DNA from: Ricordea florida
Lineage: Eukaryota > Cnidaria > Anthozoa > Corallimorpharia > Ricordeidae
Direction of reading: 5' to 3'
Assembly: GCA_949710005.1 (NCBI GenBank)
Contig: OX453282.1
Coordinates: 6,603,465-6,667,464 of the forward strand
Length of the DNA: 64,000 nucleotides
Shown: positions 22,701 through 34,813 of the stretch, in pieces
Position numbering within the stretch: the first letter of the stretch is position 1
How the letters are laid out: each line of letters starts with the position of its first letter
Notes under the pieces: generated by a model
The model's database searches: none
What the model was told of the DNA's origin: nothing
Seen by the model: the letters and a program-made list of their open reading frames with translations, nothing else
Made by a program: the position numbers and the translations under genes

Positions 22701-25700
22701 AAACCCGCTCCCCCATTCTCTGGAACGGCAGTCAACACATTCGGCGAATTTATCGACATCAAATTATCCGACTATAAAGGTATGACTTTTGCTTTATGCA
22801 GGATTGAGTTTTCCTTGTAGTGTACGAGGCTGAAATGTTCTTTTTTTCTTATTCCACAGGGAAATACCTGGTTTTGTTCTTCTATCCTTTGGACTTGTAA
22901 GTTCAACGAATTAATTTGTCACTTGTACATGTACCTCAACTTGGCAATCTATGTAACCTTACGCTGAGAAACTTTTCGTTGTAAACTTGAATCACTTAAA
23001 AAACAGACGATAACTGAATATTTGGGTAAAGCATGTTGACTGTTTATTTTAGCTTGATTGCGTAATGTTTGACTGAGGAAAATTGGTCGAAGTTTGAGTT
23101 GAAGCTACCTTCCTACAGATCCTAAATAAACTTTTTCTACCACAGAGTCATGAGCAAATATATTAGAACACAATACCTTTTTTAAACATTGCATTACAAA
23201 CCGTCTTAATATTGTCGTCCTTGTTCGTAAAATGCACCGATAATGCTAATTTTGAGGTCTCGTGTTAGACTTGAGTTCACCCTTGGCCGTGATACATTTG
23301 TATAAACAAATCCCATCGAGTTTTTCTGGAAAAGCGACTAACGCATTTTTATAAAAATGTTTATACAGAATGTTAGATTGCCTTGGGCGCTGTATCGGCG
23401 TTGAATTCAAATCGTCCGATTTCCAACAAAGTCCTAGTTTCAACGAAGTCCAATGGATCAAATTACTTTTTTTTCGATAAACTGAGGAGTTTCCGTGAAG
23501 CAAATTGTAGCCCGCGCCACAAATAGTAATTGGTTTGTGCCTTTTTATTGCCAGTGCTCGATTTGCAGACTTTATTTCTTCCGGCTCCGCAAATTGTGGA
23601 TTGCGGCATATGCTTTCTCTGGTCTGGAAAATGTCGAGCGGATCTTCATGGATTAATTTTTGTTTTTCTACATCTGATTATCATGCAAATCGCCTAATTT
23701 TGGCGAGCAAACATTTTTAATGGTGAATATAACTGTGAGTTCACAGAGAAAATTATGGCGAAAATTGCCTCAATTATTACCGTGGAAAACCAGTTTTTTG
23801 AGATGTGTAGATCTAGAGATCAGTTTGCTTTGTGATTTCAAAGATTGTATATCAAGTGTTAATTCTCTATGTTGTTTATGTTCCTACTTAATTTCAAAGA
23901 AAGCTGATTATTCAGCTGTGTTGTGAAATATATTAATTAGACAAACTGAAAAAACGTCCCCTGAGAAATTGACTTTGAAAAGCATTTATTTATTCATGTT
24001 TTGAGAACGATCTCTTAAATGTATTTTACTAATCAGGGAAACGGAAATCAATCATGGTAAATCTATTTTCATGTTGTTCAGTTTTCTCGCTTTGCAGGAG
24101 TTAAAACGTTGGTTTTGTTCTCTGATATTTGCTTTTTGAAAAAGCGTATTTGATATCTGACTTTGAATCATTCCTAACAGAGGAAACAAATGAAACATTG
24201 TCATTTGGTTTGCATTTAGTGTCTGCACTAATGCTGGTGATTTGGTTTCAGTTGTTGCTACTTAGTATGTTTATTCCAAAATGATAGCTTGAACGAATGG
24301 AAATGCTGAAAAATTTGCACAAATGATCAGTTGGCTGGATTTTTTAACTTCACTGCATGGGATAAATGTTCAGACTTTTTTTTGATATGTAGCATACATG
24401 TATGATATGCTGGAAACTTCAAATTGCTGTTTGGAACTTTTGCCACCAGATTTCCATAACACCCCATGCTTCATGATGTATGCTATAGCTGCTTTGTCTA
24501 GGGTAATGCACATGCAAATGTTTCTTGTCTTTGAAGTGTGGAACATTACAGCTACAGGATGCAAAAACAAATTTTACAATAACTGAGCGAATTCTCGCGC
24601 GCTGATTGGCTAATTTTTATCATCAATAAGAGTACAGACAAATTTTAATTTAAGTCTTCATTTGACCTTTTTCGCGTTTTGTTATTGTAAAAAACAAATT
24701 GACGTCAGTTTCTTATGCGTCTGTCCTCTTATTGATGATAAATTGCGTCATAACATTGTCAAAGTTTGTTGTAGATCAACTCGCCTATCGGCTCGTGGAT
24801 CTACAACACTTTGACAATGTTATAACGCAATTTATCGTCAATAAGAGGACAGACGCATAAAAAACTGACGTCAATTTGTTAAGTATGCGTTGATGTGGAG
24901 ATCTTGCTATTTTCTCTTTTAGTGGTGGATGAAATGGGGGGCATTCTTCGTCATTTTATAGAAAGGCAGATTGTTTTAATGTTCAACCCAAAGCCCATGC
25001 AATTTTAGCTTGGTTTCCCATGAGATAAACCATTTCTACCATACCATTTTTCCTTATAATCATTAAAGTTCTTTTTAGAGCATTTTGTAAGTAACATGGT
25101 GCTGTGAATGTTTATCAAAAAATGGTTTCATGGCAGGGAGATGCTGTTTTCAATTTTGCTTTTGTTTCACTGGCAAAGATGAGTTGTTTTGGAAGGTCGG
25201 AGTCCATTTATTCATGGATAGCATTTTATTTTTGTTTGCAGCACATTTGTGTGTCCTACAGAAATAATTGCATTCAGTGACAGAGTGGATGAGTTCCGTG
25301 CCATAAACTGTGAAGTAATTGCATGCTCTGTAGATTCTGAGTATTCCCATCTGGCTTGGTACGTGTAATCATCTTCATTGTTGATATTATCTTAGTACAG
25401 TTTGAAGCAAAGATGAGTTGCTTGTACTATATTATAAATAACAAAGCAGCAGAATGTATTTCACAAGTTATCATATGGTTCACTTTGAAGATCACGTTTA
25501 TTCTGATGACCACTGAATCTCTTATATTAATCAACTATGTTAAAAATAATAATATTAATTATCATATGACCCTGGACATCCATGCTCATGCAATCCTATA
25601 GAAAACTATAGTAAAAGCTGACATGTGTACGGCTGGATAGATTGATGTGAGCTGGTCCGGAAAAAGCCGTCTGGCTCTACTGCACTTGTTTCGCTATCTA

Positions 25701-28700
25701 TGTTGTGGGGAAAAAAAACATTGAACAGCAGAAAGAAGTCACGTTTTTTGATGAATTGCAGATTTCTTGTTCTGACTTGAAAGAATGGAAGAGTTTTTAT
25801 TGTAGAACCTTTTTTGTAATTGTTCCTGCTGGTGCCCAGCTATTGCTTCCCTTTTAGAATAAAAACAAGTTTTCAAAATTTCCAATACCTAGTCTGTGGT
25901 CACATAATAAAATACTTATTGACTTAGGTTGGGCTGGACGAGAAAATATTTGGCAATTGTTCATGACACACAGACCTTGCTGTGCTCAGTCTGTATGTCA
26001 AATATCTTCCCATCTGGCTCTCCCACTTAGTCATTAAACACATATTCACCTAAAGAGCACTGTGTCTGCTAATTTCTCAAAGTGCTTTACAATAAATACT
26101 ACAGGTATAATAAAAGTAACTTCATTAACATTGACTATTCACCTTGATTTCTGAGAATAAATATTCAATGGTTTCTGTATACTGTAATTTGGATAAATTA
26201 AACTTTGATCGTGGATGAAAAGCATACAATTTTCAGTATGATCACCAGTTTGTTGACAGCTAAATATATGGACAGTGCATTGAACGCAACAAATTATTGT
26301 TGTAAAGAACTCTGGGAGAAAAGTTTTAGTTGTGTAACTCTCACTTTGAAATTTTCAGGACCAACTTGCCCCGTAAGAAAGGTGGACTTGGAGAAATGAA
26401 GATCCCTCTACTTTCTGACATAACAAAACAGATTTCCACTGATTATGGTGTCTTGTTAGAGGATCAAGGTGTTGCTCTTAGGTAAGTATGTTACTTAGCC
26501 ATCCAATTTCAGCAGAGATTACAGTCCTGATTGACAGGTTTGGGGCTGCACGTTGTTGGAAAATGAAATGTGTTTATTTTAGATATATATTTATGAATAC
26601 ACTGTACATGTACTTCATGAATAAGCTGTGGTTCCATTTTATCCTTGGCTTAAATTTTATGTTCCTTTAATTCAAACTCATTATCATACTGTACCATACC
26701 AAAAAACAAAGGAAAATAACCTTTAATATACGACGCCTTAACCCGAAACGGGTGAAACACATCAGTGAAACAGATAAACTCAATCAGTATAGTATACAAT
26801 AGTACAAGAAAGAATAAAAAGTTCATTTAAAGAGATCACTTCTTTGGTGCTGCCTTCTTTCTGTTTTCTTTTCTTCTCTCATATGACTTAATTCTTTTTA
26901 GATTGACATTGTTGCAAGTTCTGCGAATTGAAGCTCTCCATGAAGGACGGTCTAAAACAGTCGTTTGCCATTCTCCCATAGCCTCCCCGCATTTTAATGC
27001 ACTTTTAACCTTTAAACCAAGGAAGAAATTAAACCACAACATATACATGTAGAACTGTAGTTTAAAAAGATGAATATCAAGGACATACAACTTCTGGGGT
27101 GTGAGTAGCTAAAATGTAAGATTTGATAAAACGTGCCAGATTTCATAAAGGTTGTATTGGTTTACACTGTACATTAGTAAATCACTGGTATTTCTCCCCC
27201 TTATATGTGGTTTGTACTCTCAAATTATCAGAGACTGGTTGTTCGAAGGCCCATTAGCGCTAATCCAAGGTTAAATTTAAACCCGTTTTTTTTTTTCTCT
27301 TGTTAAAAAGCATTTTCTCTGATAACTTACTCTATTTTTTTTTTTTCAGAGCATGCAACCATCATATAGTATTAAAAAAGAATTAAACTGAGCTTTTTAA
27401 GCTGTCGTATCTGCATTTAAATTTTGTACCAACCCTGGGTTACCTTAACACTGCTTCGAACAACACGGCCCAGGGTTGTAGCTGTATGTACACACTGTAA
27501 GGAAATTGGCAGCTGTTGAGGTATAGTAGCCATTCAGCCAGCCGGCAGTAGACTTAGATATACCGTAATCTCTACCTTGAGTTGAATGACGGCCAAAAGT
27601 TGCGTGGGGGGGGGGGGGGGGGGTCTCCCATATGGAATGGACAGTGATGCTCGTCGTCTCACTTAGGGGTGTAAATTTCGGATTTTGGTCTCGCTTAGGG
27701 TGTTCTGGGCAAAATGTCATTATTTTTAGCAGTCAAGGTCTCGTTAAGGGTTGCACGCGAAGAAATAACCAACAGTCAGTGTACTTTTTATTTGTCTGTT
27801 TTATTAACTGGTCTCTTTTAGGGGTTAAATTCAAAATTTTTGATGAGCTTCCCCATCCACTCCATATGGAAGTCCCCCGCCCGGGGAAAATTCGTCTAGT
27901 GATCACCTTTTTCTCATCTGGAGCTTAGTGACAACCCTGAATTATTAGAGCAGTATCTTGTTGAATGCACTGCAGCTTTGTCAAACCTTTCCTTCACAGA
28001 GGTTTATTTATTATCGACGACAAAGGCATCCTTCGTCAGATCACTGTTAACGATTTACCTGTTGGCCGATCAGTGGACGAAACCCTACGTTTGGTGCAAG
28101 CTTTTCAATTCACAGATGCACATGGCGAAGGTAAGAATTCTTTTCTTGTCCTAGTCAGACTTTTAGAAGTTTGAACACTCACAATTTTTTACCAAGAACA
28201 GTTGGATCACAAACTGATAGACTGTGTGTCAGGATCTTTGCCTTTTTTGTCCCGAGATCTAAATACCGGTACTAGGTTCCACAACTGCAAGTTGCACCTC
28301 CCATCCTGAAGTTGTGGTCACTATAGTTTTATTTTGCTGGCAGTATACAGTGTAAATCAGGAATTCTCCTTGGCAGGTGCTGTGTTCATGTACAAGCAAT
28401 TTCTTATATTCTTATACTGCAGTGTCCAGGGGTTTCAATAGAAGTCGGCAATCAGCGAATTTCGCCACCTACTTCCCAAATCATCGCCGCCTACTTTCTA
28501 ACATCAAATTTCTTTTTAGTCCCTTGAGTTTCTTGAGTCACAGAATTTCTCACCTGTTACAGCCGCCTACTTTAATATGATCAGCTGCCTACTTTAGAAC
28601 TTATTGAAACCCATGAGTGTCTGTTATGAAGATAGGATAATATGGCATATCAGTTTGATTTCAGTATCTTCACAGTGCTTTCAGTAAGACCCTGCTCCCA

Positions 28701-31700
28701 TGGGAGCTCTGGTGGATGCTCTCTGCCATATCGCTGGCTATATTTCTTGCATTAATTTGCTTATGAACAAATAATTTAGTCAACCCCACCGGTTGCTAAC
28801 ATCAGGTAGTATCACCCAACTGGTGGACTAATGCAAATGCTGCAATCTGATTGGCTACGCTACTAGAGGACTATTAGTAATAGTCCTTGAGTAGCGAAAT
28901 TTGTGGCGCTTTCTTTTGTTTTATTCCCAAATAAATCTTTCTTGAACTTGCATTTGCTAACTTTATTATTGCTTTTTCTGTCCGACTAGTTGGGTGATAC
29001 TAAAACAATTAGACCCTTCGCCCTCAAGGGCTACGGGTCTAATTGTTCATTAGCCACCTGCTTCAAGTCTTATTGAAAGTACTGTCTACATGTATCTTAT
29101 TTTTCCACCAAGATGTTAGCATTGGTTTTCCATAGTGGTTACTGTATATGTGTACCAGCAGTTTCTACATACATTGTTATTTATTTCCATCTTAAAAATA
29201 ACAGTGCCAAAAAACATATCTTTCATAGGTAATCAGTGATTGATCAGTAGATTACTCATTGATTATATCTAATAGGCAACAAAAATAATGAGTAATCAAT
29301 GGGTCACAACATTTTGATTACATCCAGCAATTTATGAGTACTCGATTGATCATTGATAGGTCACAAAATTTTTTAAACAAGCATACATGTGCCAAATCAA
29401 AAATATAGAAGGAAAGCAGTAATTGATATCACCCCTTGTTTATTGCTGCATGTAATAATCAGTCAATTGCCCAATGATTACCCTTTGATTACTCATTGAC
29501 ATTATTTGTCAGTGATTTATTACATCTGAAAATGTACTTTTGTTTTGTTTTATTTTTAGTCTGCCCAGCTGGCTGGCGTCCAGGAAATGATACGGTTAGT
29601 AATGATCTGTGTGGATTCATTTGCCCTGTTTTTTGTTTTGTTTTGTTTTGTATTTGTTTTTGTTTTTTTGAGTTGTATCAAGATGTTGGAAGGAACAAAA
29701 ATGTGGGAAACAAGCGTGTTAGTGATGCTTTCACCGCATTGTTTGTTATCAGACACAGGTCAAACTTGAACACACAACTGCCCATTTTTCATGGAATTAT
29801 TGTCTTTCAATTAATTTTTCATGCTTTGCTGGTTTGCTCAGTCAATTCCACTAAAAGTTAAAATGATATTCAATTCACCATAAATACTTAGGTCTTGCAC
29901 AATGTTTCTGTCACTGTAACTAACACTGCAAAAGTCCAAATCTTGTGGAATTTTTGAAGGCTAATCACCGTTTTTCCCTGTTCAAGAATGAGAAGGCTCT
30001 TTTCTCTATTTTCTTGCTAACATTCTGACAGACATCACATGGTGCTTCTGGCTGCAGAGTCTGCTGCATTCTGTAAATCCTTCAGGTAGAGCAACTTTCT
30101 ACGCCAGTACTATTAAACCCAAGAACACAGAATCTAAATGCTCTTAAATGTCATTAACTGAAGCAATGAATTAATACTGCACCATTGCTTTCAGTCATTT
30201 ATTCTTGTAATTTCTTTGGGCCAAGTAGCTTGATTTTTAATTTAATATATCAATAATTATGTTTATCTGAAAAGAACAAAAATTAAAGCTTAAAAAATAC
30301 TTATAACCTTTACAAGGTTTTGGTTAGCAGAGACAGTAGAGGGTAGCTCTTTAAGTCTTTGTGGTAGCTATACAGTACCATGCAAAGATAAGCTGACACT
30401 TGATTCTCAATACACATTAGGATCAATTGTTGAGATTCAAGTCTCGATACTTGCTTCTTGATGCTGTGTGTTACTATGATTTGGGTGTTGGTGTTTTGCA
30501 ACGATATTTAACAATTACTAATTGTTTTAGTATCACCCAGCTAGTCAGACAGAAAAGGTAATAATAAAGTTAGCAAATGCCAGTTGAAAAAATATTTATT
30601 TGGAAATAAAACGAAAGAAAGCGTCACAAATTTCGCTACTAATAGTCCTCTAGTAGGGTAGCCAATCAGATTGCAGCATTTGCATTTGTCCACTAGTTGG
30701 GTGATACTAACTCAGAATAGACATGAATTCAAAGACTACTTGAACAAGAAAGCAACAGGATAATGATAATGATTATCAGTAATATTGATTTTTACTAAAA
30801 TTATTGTAATTGTAATAATTTTTATTATTATTTTGTCATGTTTAGTTTAAGACTGAACAAATCTTGGCTTCTTTAAATGATTTAAATAGACTTAAAATGA
30901 AATTACATGTTCTTTGCTTTTAGTTTACCATGTTTCAATAATTACTGTATGTACGTGGCCACAGTGCAGACAGACTAAATGCAGTAGGCACACAAGCTTT
31001 TTAAGACTGAATTACACAGTCAAATGTGACTGTAAAGCTAAATTAAATTTTTTATGCATGTCCTACATTTTTTCACAGATATTATTCAATTATTTTAGTT
31101 GCTATATAGATTTATGTGAATTCTTCATCCAAATGACCCAGAAATGAACTGCAGCAGCCTTTAAGAGAGATAGTTTTTAACCCTTTAAGCCCTAAGTGCT
31201 CTCCCTGTGACAAGTAAAATCGTCTGGCATTAGACAGAGTAAAATTTATAAAGTCACTCTTGGGGCTTAAAGGGTTAAAAGAGATAGTTTTTAACCCTTT
31301 AACCTTAAGGGGTCTCCCTGTGACAAATATGATAGTCTGGTGTTAGCCAGAGTAAAACCTATGAAGTCACTTTTAAGGCTTAAAGGGTGAAGGGAGATGA
31401 GTTTTTTTAACCCTTTCGTAGCCATAAGGGGTCTCCCGGTGACGAGTAAAATCGTTTGGCTTTAGCCAGAGTAAACTCTGTTCAGTTACTGTTAGGGCTT
31501 AAAGGGCTAAGTGCTTGTGGTGACATTATTATATGGCAGGTTCCACAAGCTGGCAAAGTGGGCCTAGTTTGCCCACTTGGGATTTACTGTGTAGTCCCAC
31601 AAAACAGACCAGAGCAAAATGGCCATATAATGACCCTTTATTGACCAAGCTTGTTTGGTCAAGATGGCTGGACACTTGCCTTGTTCGTTTTTGCAGTTTT

Positions 31701-32613
31701 CTTGGCCTTGATTAGGTCTGGGTCAATAAAACGTAAAAAAAAAAAGACTTGGCCAGTATGCAGCCATCTTGACCTCACGCTTGGTCAACAATGTACTTAT
31801 ATACCTGGTAATTATTTGTTAAACTTGTAACTCTGAATCTTGCTATAGTGTCAAACTTCTTTTTATTCTGTGTGCTGGGAGATGCTTTGCTAACTTTTGC
31901 ATTACCTCCTCATGGCTGCCATCACCAAACATAGAACACCAGCACCACCCTCCCCTTCCCTCCCCACCCACACTGTCAATAGTTACCCCTCTAACCTTTC
32001 CCTTCTTTGCTTCAATTACCTTATTCCTTTTTTTCGCTTTGGTGGAAAATCTACTTGACAAAATAGTAAGGGATTTGTTTTTGCATTCCTCTAGTTGTTA
32101 CATGGAATAGAAGTGTAAAATGCAATACACACACCCAATAGAAGTGTAAAGCGCCTTTGAACACATTCATATGAAAGAGTGCGCTATATAAATTCACTAT
32201 CATTATTATTGTCATTGTTATTATTACATGTAGGTGTTTAAAAGTTCCATGAATAATCATTCCTGAGACAGACCAGAACATACGTATTGAACATGTTGAC
32301 AGCAAGTGTGGTTTTTTTTATACAGCTGTTTTTTTGTGTAACTCACCAACCAGTTTATTTAGTGAGGAAGACACTTGCCATGTTGTGGAAGTTTTGTACA
32401 TTTAATTTTGTGCAGTGAATTCATAGTCATTTGCCAATCAATAGACCATGCTTGAGTAGCCAATAAAATTGCAGTGTAGCACAGTAGTCAGTCAGTGAGT
32501 TATGCTGATGCCCATTTATTTTGTTGTCTTTTATTCGATAGACTCGACTTCTTTCTTTGCAGATTGTTCCTGATACAAAGAAGAGCGGAGATTACTTTTC
32601 TAAGCAATCGTAA
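17750..32613 (+). CDS. PRDX1/PRDX3-like: Typical 2-Cys peroxiredoxin with a predicted mitochondrial presequence
   Basis: This enzyme reduces hydrogen peroxide, with thioredoxin as the usual reductant. Coding exons, all GT-AG and phase-consistent: 17750-17895, 22673-22779, 22860-22896, 25242-25358, 26359-26481, 28000-28130, 29560-29594, 32563-32613, giving 248 residues. The first exon reads [20 protein letters not shown] and continues basic and serine/leucine-rich with no acidic residue, like a mitochondrial presequence. Starting at the internal ATG 22680 gives 197 residues. In that numbering the peroxidatic cysteine is C50 (FVCPTE), the resolving cysteine C171 (GEVCPAGW), and GGLG (93-96) plus YF (192-193) mark the hyperoxidation-sensitive type. 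SHLAW and DYGVLLE resemble PRDX3, while the C-terminus ([32 protein letters not shown]) resembles PRDX1/2. The enzyme call is secure; joining exon 17750-17895 rests on phase and motif only. Confidence 0.93.
19328..19805. mobile_element. Foldback element, GAGTTCAATTTGG family, longest copy
   Basis: Arms TTCGAGTTCAATTTGGAATT and AATTCCAAATTGAACGAG, with CACGAGTGAGTTTTTCAAAA and its complement further in, meet at GAGCCGCTTCGGCGAG. The tail has three TTTTTGCACTGGTRTTACAC units and AGCCAATCAGAAT. It lies in the first peroxiredoxin intron. Confidence 0.75.
20698..20829 (+). other. Unassigned open segment in peroxiredoxin intron 1
   Basis: After an acceptor-like TTTTCCAG, one frame stays open to a TGA and reads [20 protein letters not shown] and then [15 protein letters not shown]. 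It has no recognised domain and no partner exon. It could be a decayed exon or chance. The minus strand is also open across it. Confidence 0.15.
22470..22586 (+). promoter_or_regulatory. Possible internal promoter and non-coding first exon for a cytosolic peroxiredoxin
   Basis: A TATA-like GATAAAAG lies at 22484-22491. A strong donor CCCA/GTAAGT follows at 22586/22587, leaving an 86-bp intron to the acceptor at 22672. The exon beginning at 22673 carries its own ATG (22680), so transcription starting near 22510-22520 would give the 197-residue form without presequence. Inferred from signals only. Confidence 0.35.
24450..24565 (+). mobile_element. Partial copy of a foldback family also at 46.0 and 46.4 kb
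   Basis: GTAATGCACATGCAAATGTTTCTTGTCTTTGAAG...TTACAGCTACAGGATGC matches, with drift, the reverse complement of 46415-46560 (described there in short pieces). One terminal arm is degraded. Confidence 0.6.
24576..24890. mobile_element. Foldback element with TTTACAATAACTGAGCG end, copy 1
   Basis: It begins TTTACAATAACTGAGCGAAT. Large arms meet near 24775-24800: TCATAACATTGTCAAAG with GTAGATCAACTCGCC, and GGCTCGTGGATCTAC with CTTTGACAATGTTATAAC. Its twin at 54056-54485 has an extra block of roughly 150-200 bp between AATTTTAATTTA and AAGTCTTCATTTGACC. Confidence 0.75.
27600..27885. mobile_element. G-tract-ended foldback MITE
   Basis: A G22 run and TCTCCCATATGGAATGG at the left oppose CCACTCCATATGGAAGTCCC plus a C-rich end at the right. 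The interior repeats GGTCTCGCTTAGGGTG and GGTCTCGTTAAGGGTTG. Confidence 0.6.
28785..29000 (+). mobile_element. CACCCAACT-ended MITE upstream of peroxiredoxin exon 7
   Basis: From TAGTATCACCCAACTGG to CCGACTAGTTGGGTGATAC, with CAATCTGATTGGCTACGC and GCGAAATTTGTGGCGCTTTC inside. A near-identical copy in the opposite orientation is at 30528-30712. A further hairpin CAATTAGACCC...GGGTCTAATTG follows at about 29005-29046. Confidence 0.8.
29220..29510. repeat. AT-rich stretch with repeated TGATTACTCATTGA motifs
   Basis: Variants of GATTACTCATTGAT and ATCAATGGGTCA occur about seven times on both strands in 290 bp, ending 50 bp before peroxiredoxin exon 7. Confidence 0.5.
30528..30712 (-). mobile_element. 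CACCCAACT-ended MITE downstream of peroxiredoxin exon 7
   Basis: Reverse-oriented relative of 28785-29000: TAGTATCACCCAGCTAGTC at the left, GCGTCACAAATTTCGCTAC, GTAGCCAATCAGATTGCAGC, and CCACTAGTTGGGTGATAC at the right. Confidence 0.8.
31180..31510. repeat. Three tandem units of about 110 bp, TTTAACCCTTTAA family
   Basis: Each unit runs TTTTTAACCCTTT, GGGGTCTCCCTGTGACAA, TTAGCCAGAGTAAA, AGTCACTCTTGGGGCTTAAA, GGG. Start and end are inverted (AACCCTTTAA/TTAAAGGGTT). A stray end piece recurs near 34020-34040. Confidence 0.75.
31520..31640. mobile_element. Small foldback element with TTATATGGC ends
   Basis: GACATTATTATATGGC at the left opposes GGCCATATAATGACC at the right, with a second inverted pair CAAAGTGGGC/GCCCACTTGG in the left part. 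Confidence 0.45.
32125..32225 (+). repeat. SINE/LINE-like 3' tail (GCGCTATATAAAT)
   Basis: AAAGCGCCTTTGAACACATT and GAGTGCGCTATATAAATTC followed by ATTATTATTGTCATTG is a tail type shared by many L2/CR1-linked SINEs in animals. It lies in the last peroxiredoxin intron. Confidence 0.55.
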
Positions 32614-32791
32614 AGATAAAGATGAGACTGAATAATTTTAAAGGGTTGGAAACCATATAAGGGACAGATCCTGAAGCTTGTACAATTTTCTTTGATATCA
32701 TATTTCTAATATAGTTCATGAGCATGTATGTGGTCATTGACAAGCAAGAAACACTTGTATCTACCTAGCGAAAGCCCGTTGTGTGAATCTT

Positions 32792-32797
32792 ATTAAA
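32792..32797 (+). terminator. Polyadenylation signal ATTAAA of the peroxiredoxin gene
   Basis: ATTAAA lies 179 bp after the TAA of the last coding exon and is followed by a GT/T-rich stretch from about 32830. It is the best candidate for the 3' end. Confidence 0.6.
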
Positions 32798-32829
32798 GGT
32801 TTCAATTTCTCCAGGTATATTTCTGAACT

Positions 32830-34690
32830 GTCTCATTTGTGTCTTCCTTGTTTTTTTGTTGTTGTTGTTTTTGGATTTTAACATTTGGATTTTGCTTAAA
32901 GTTTACTGAGAAAAAAAAGAAAATTAATTGCCAATTTAAAGGTGGTCATGGGCACACTACAACCCCCTATCTACGCCCCTGTTTAATGTGGTCTAGAAGA
33001 CATCCGTAAGATTTCACTTATCGGCAATATCCAACCAAGCCTCCTATCTCAGACTGAACTGTTAATTCTTCACACTTATGGCCATACACTTGCCTAGTAT
33101 GTTATTATTAAAAATTTTGCACTTGGAGAAATCTTTTAGTTTAGAATAAGATGAAGAATTTCTGTTGTATTTTGCAATGTAAATCAATACTCAGGGGCTA
33201 AAATTGTTAGAGAATTTAATTGCAATAGAAAGATATATATAGATAGGAGGCAATCGTAAAACCTTACCACGCTTTCCTCTATTGGCCCACGCCTCTTTTG
33301 ATATCGGGCCATGTGACCATAGCAATAACACCAATTTTAGCTGATTTCTTGCTTTGACATTGTGAAAGAATTGAAAATGACTTTGTGTTAACACCAAAAA
33401 ATGCTAAGCTCTCAGTGGAGTTTGAGAGAATTTCACACTACTTTGTTAAAAACGCCTCCTTTCAGCTTGGGCTTAGAAAATTGTCCCTCTGTAGCAGAAG
33501 CTGTTATTCCCATTGTGCATAGGTGCAGAGTCTTGGTATGAATGAATTGTGTGGGTGCTTTGCTCATGGGATTCTTCGGGAGTCATTTGTACTTGACGAG
33601 TGAGTATGCACAACCGCAAAAGGGGGAATAAATGAATTTCTTCAAATTTTTAGGCAGCAATTTAATTTCTTTTTAATTTCTGTTTCATCCATCCAGGAGA
33701 GGAGGGGGGGGATGGGGTCGGGAGAAATCATGCCTACCAATAAACGGGGGTGGGGGGTGGGGTAAAAAGAAATGGGATATTCGTTGTTGCAACAGTCCCC
33801 CAAACCATTTAAATAATGACCGGTCCTTGAGCCCCATGATGAAAACAAAAATTCTCCTTTGCACTGCAACCACCTTTCTCTTTATATATCATGCAGTATC
33901 AGTTTGGAGAATGCCTCATTGTATTAAGACAGCACATCATTTGTGATTGTTTCATTATATTCTCAACACCTTCATTCTTTCCTTTGTACTGAATCGTTAG
34001 GAGAAGTTACTCACTGATCACTTGGGGCTTAAAGGGTTGAAGATTATCCTGCCCAAGTTCATCCAGCATCTCAAATAACCGTACAAAAATAAAAAGGAAT
34101 ATACACAGTTCTTCAATGGTCATACCGTTATTCTCTCATCACTTTCATTACTATGCTTTGATTCACTGGGAGATATAAGATTCTGATCACAATAGGAAGT
34201 TAAAAAAGTTGAAACGTGTCAAAAATGATCGAACACGCCACACATCATTGAAGTTAGATTAAGAACTGCTTTATTTTTAAATTTTAATGTTTATCTGACT
34301 GTTAGTGATAAAAGTTGACGTTTTCTTTGCGTGCAATCTTGGGCTACCTGTGACAGGCGTAAGTCTTTGCCTCCCTACCACACTGGGGATTTTTTCTTTT
34401 CTTTACTGCAGTCTACCAGAGCATTCTTTTCAGAGAAAACGACGTGGAAGAAACACGAGTTCAATGACTGATTTTGTATTTCTTTTTGTTTTTCCAGCAA
34501 AAGCAAGGTCTAACGTAATAATAATTGTTTTAGGAGAATGAGAACAAACTGTCACTCACAACAATATGGCAGTCGTTGAAAACATCTCCTTTTTCAGCAT
34601 TCAGTTCACTGTCGGTTTGATCAATATCCATAGCCAATTGAAGTTTATCCTTTGCAGAATGAGCGTCGTTTCCTTGAAGCTGCAGTGTCC
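32830..34690. other. Intergenic, no gene seen
   Basis: AT-rich DNA with G/C homopolymer patches near 33700-33760 and a remnant of the 31180 repeat family near 34020. No exon chain with consistent splice phases was found on either strand. Confidence 0.5.
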
Positions 34691-34696
34691 CAGTCT

Positions 34697-34787
34697 TATA
34701 CAATACATTGAATATATTACAACACAATACATTGAATACAATACAATACAATACAATACATTGAATACAATACAATACAATACTTTA
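34697..34787. repeat. ATACA pentanucleotide microsatellite
   Basis: Runs of AATACAATACA broken by TTGAATACAA units. Open frames on both strands across it come from the repeat. Confidence 0.9.
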
Positions 34788-34813
34788 TTTATACACGGGA
34801 CACCAGGGAGCTG

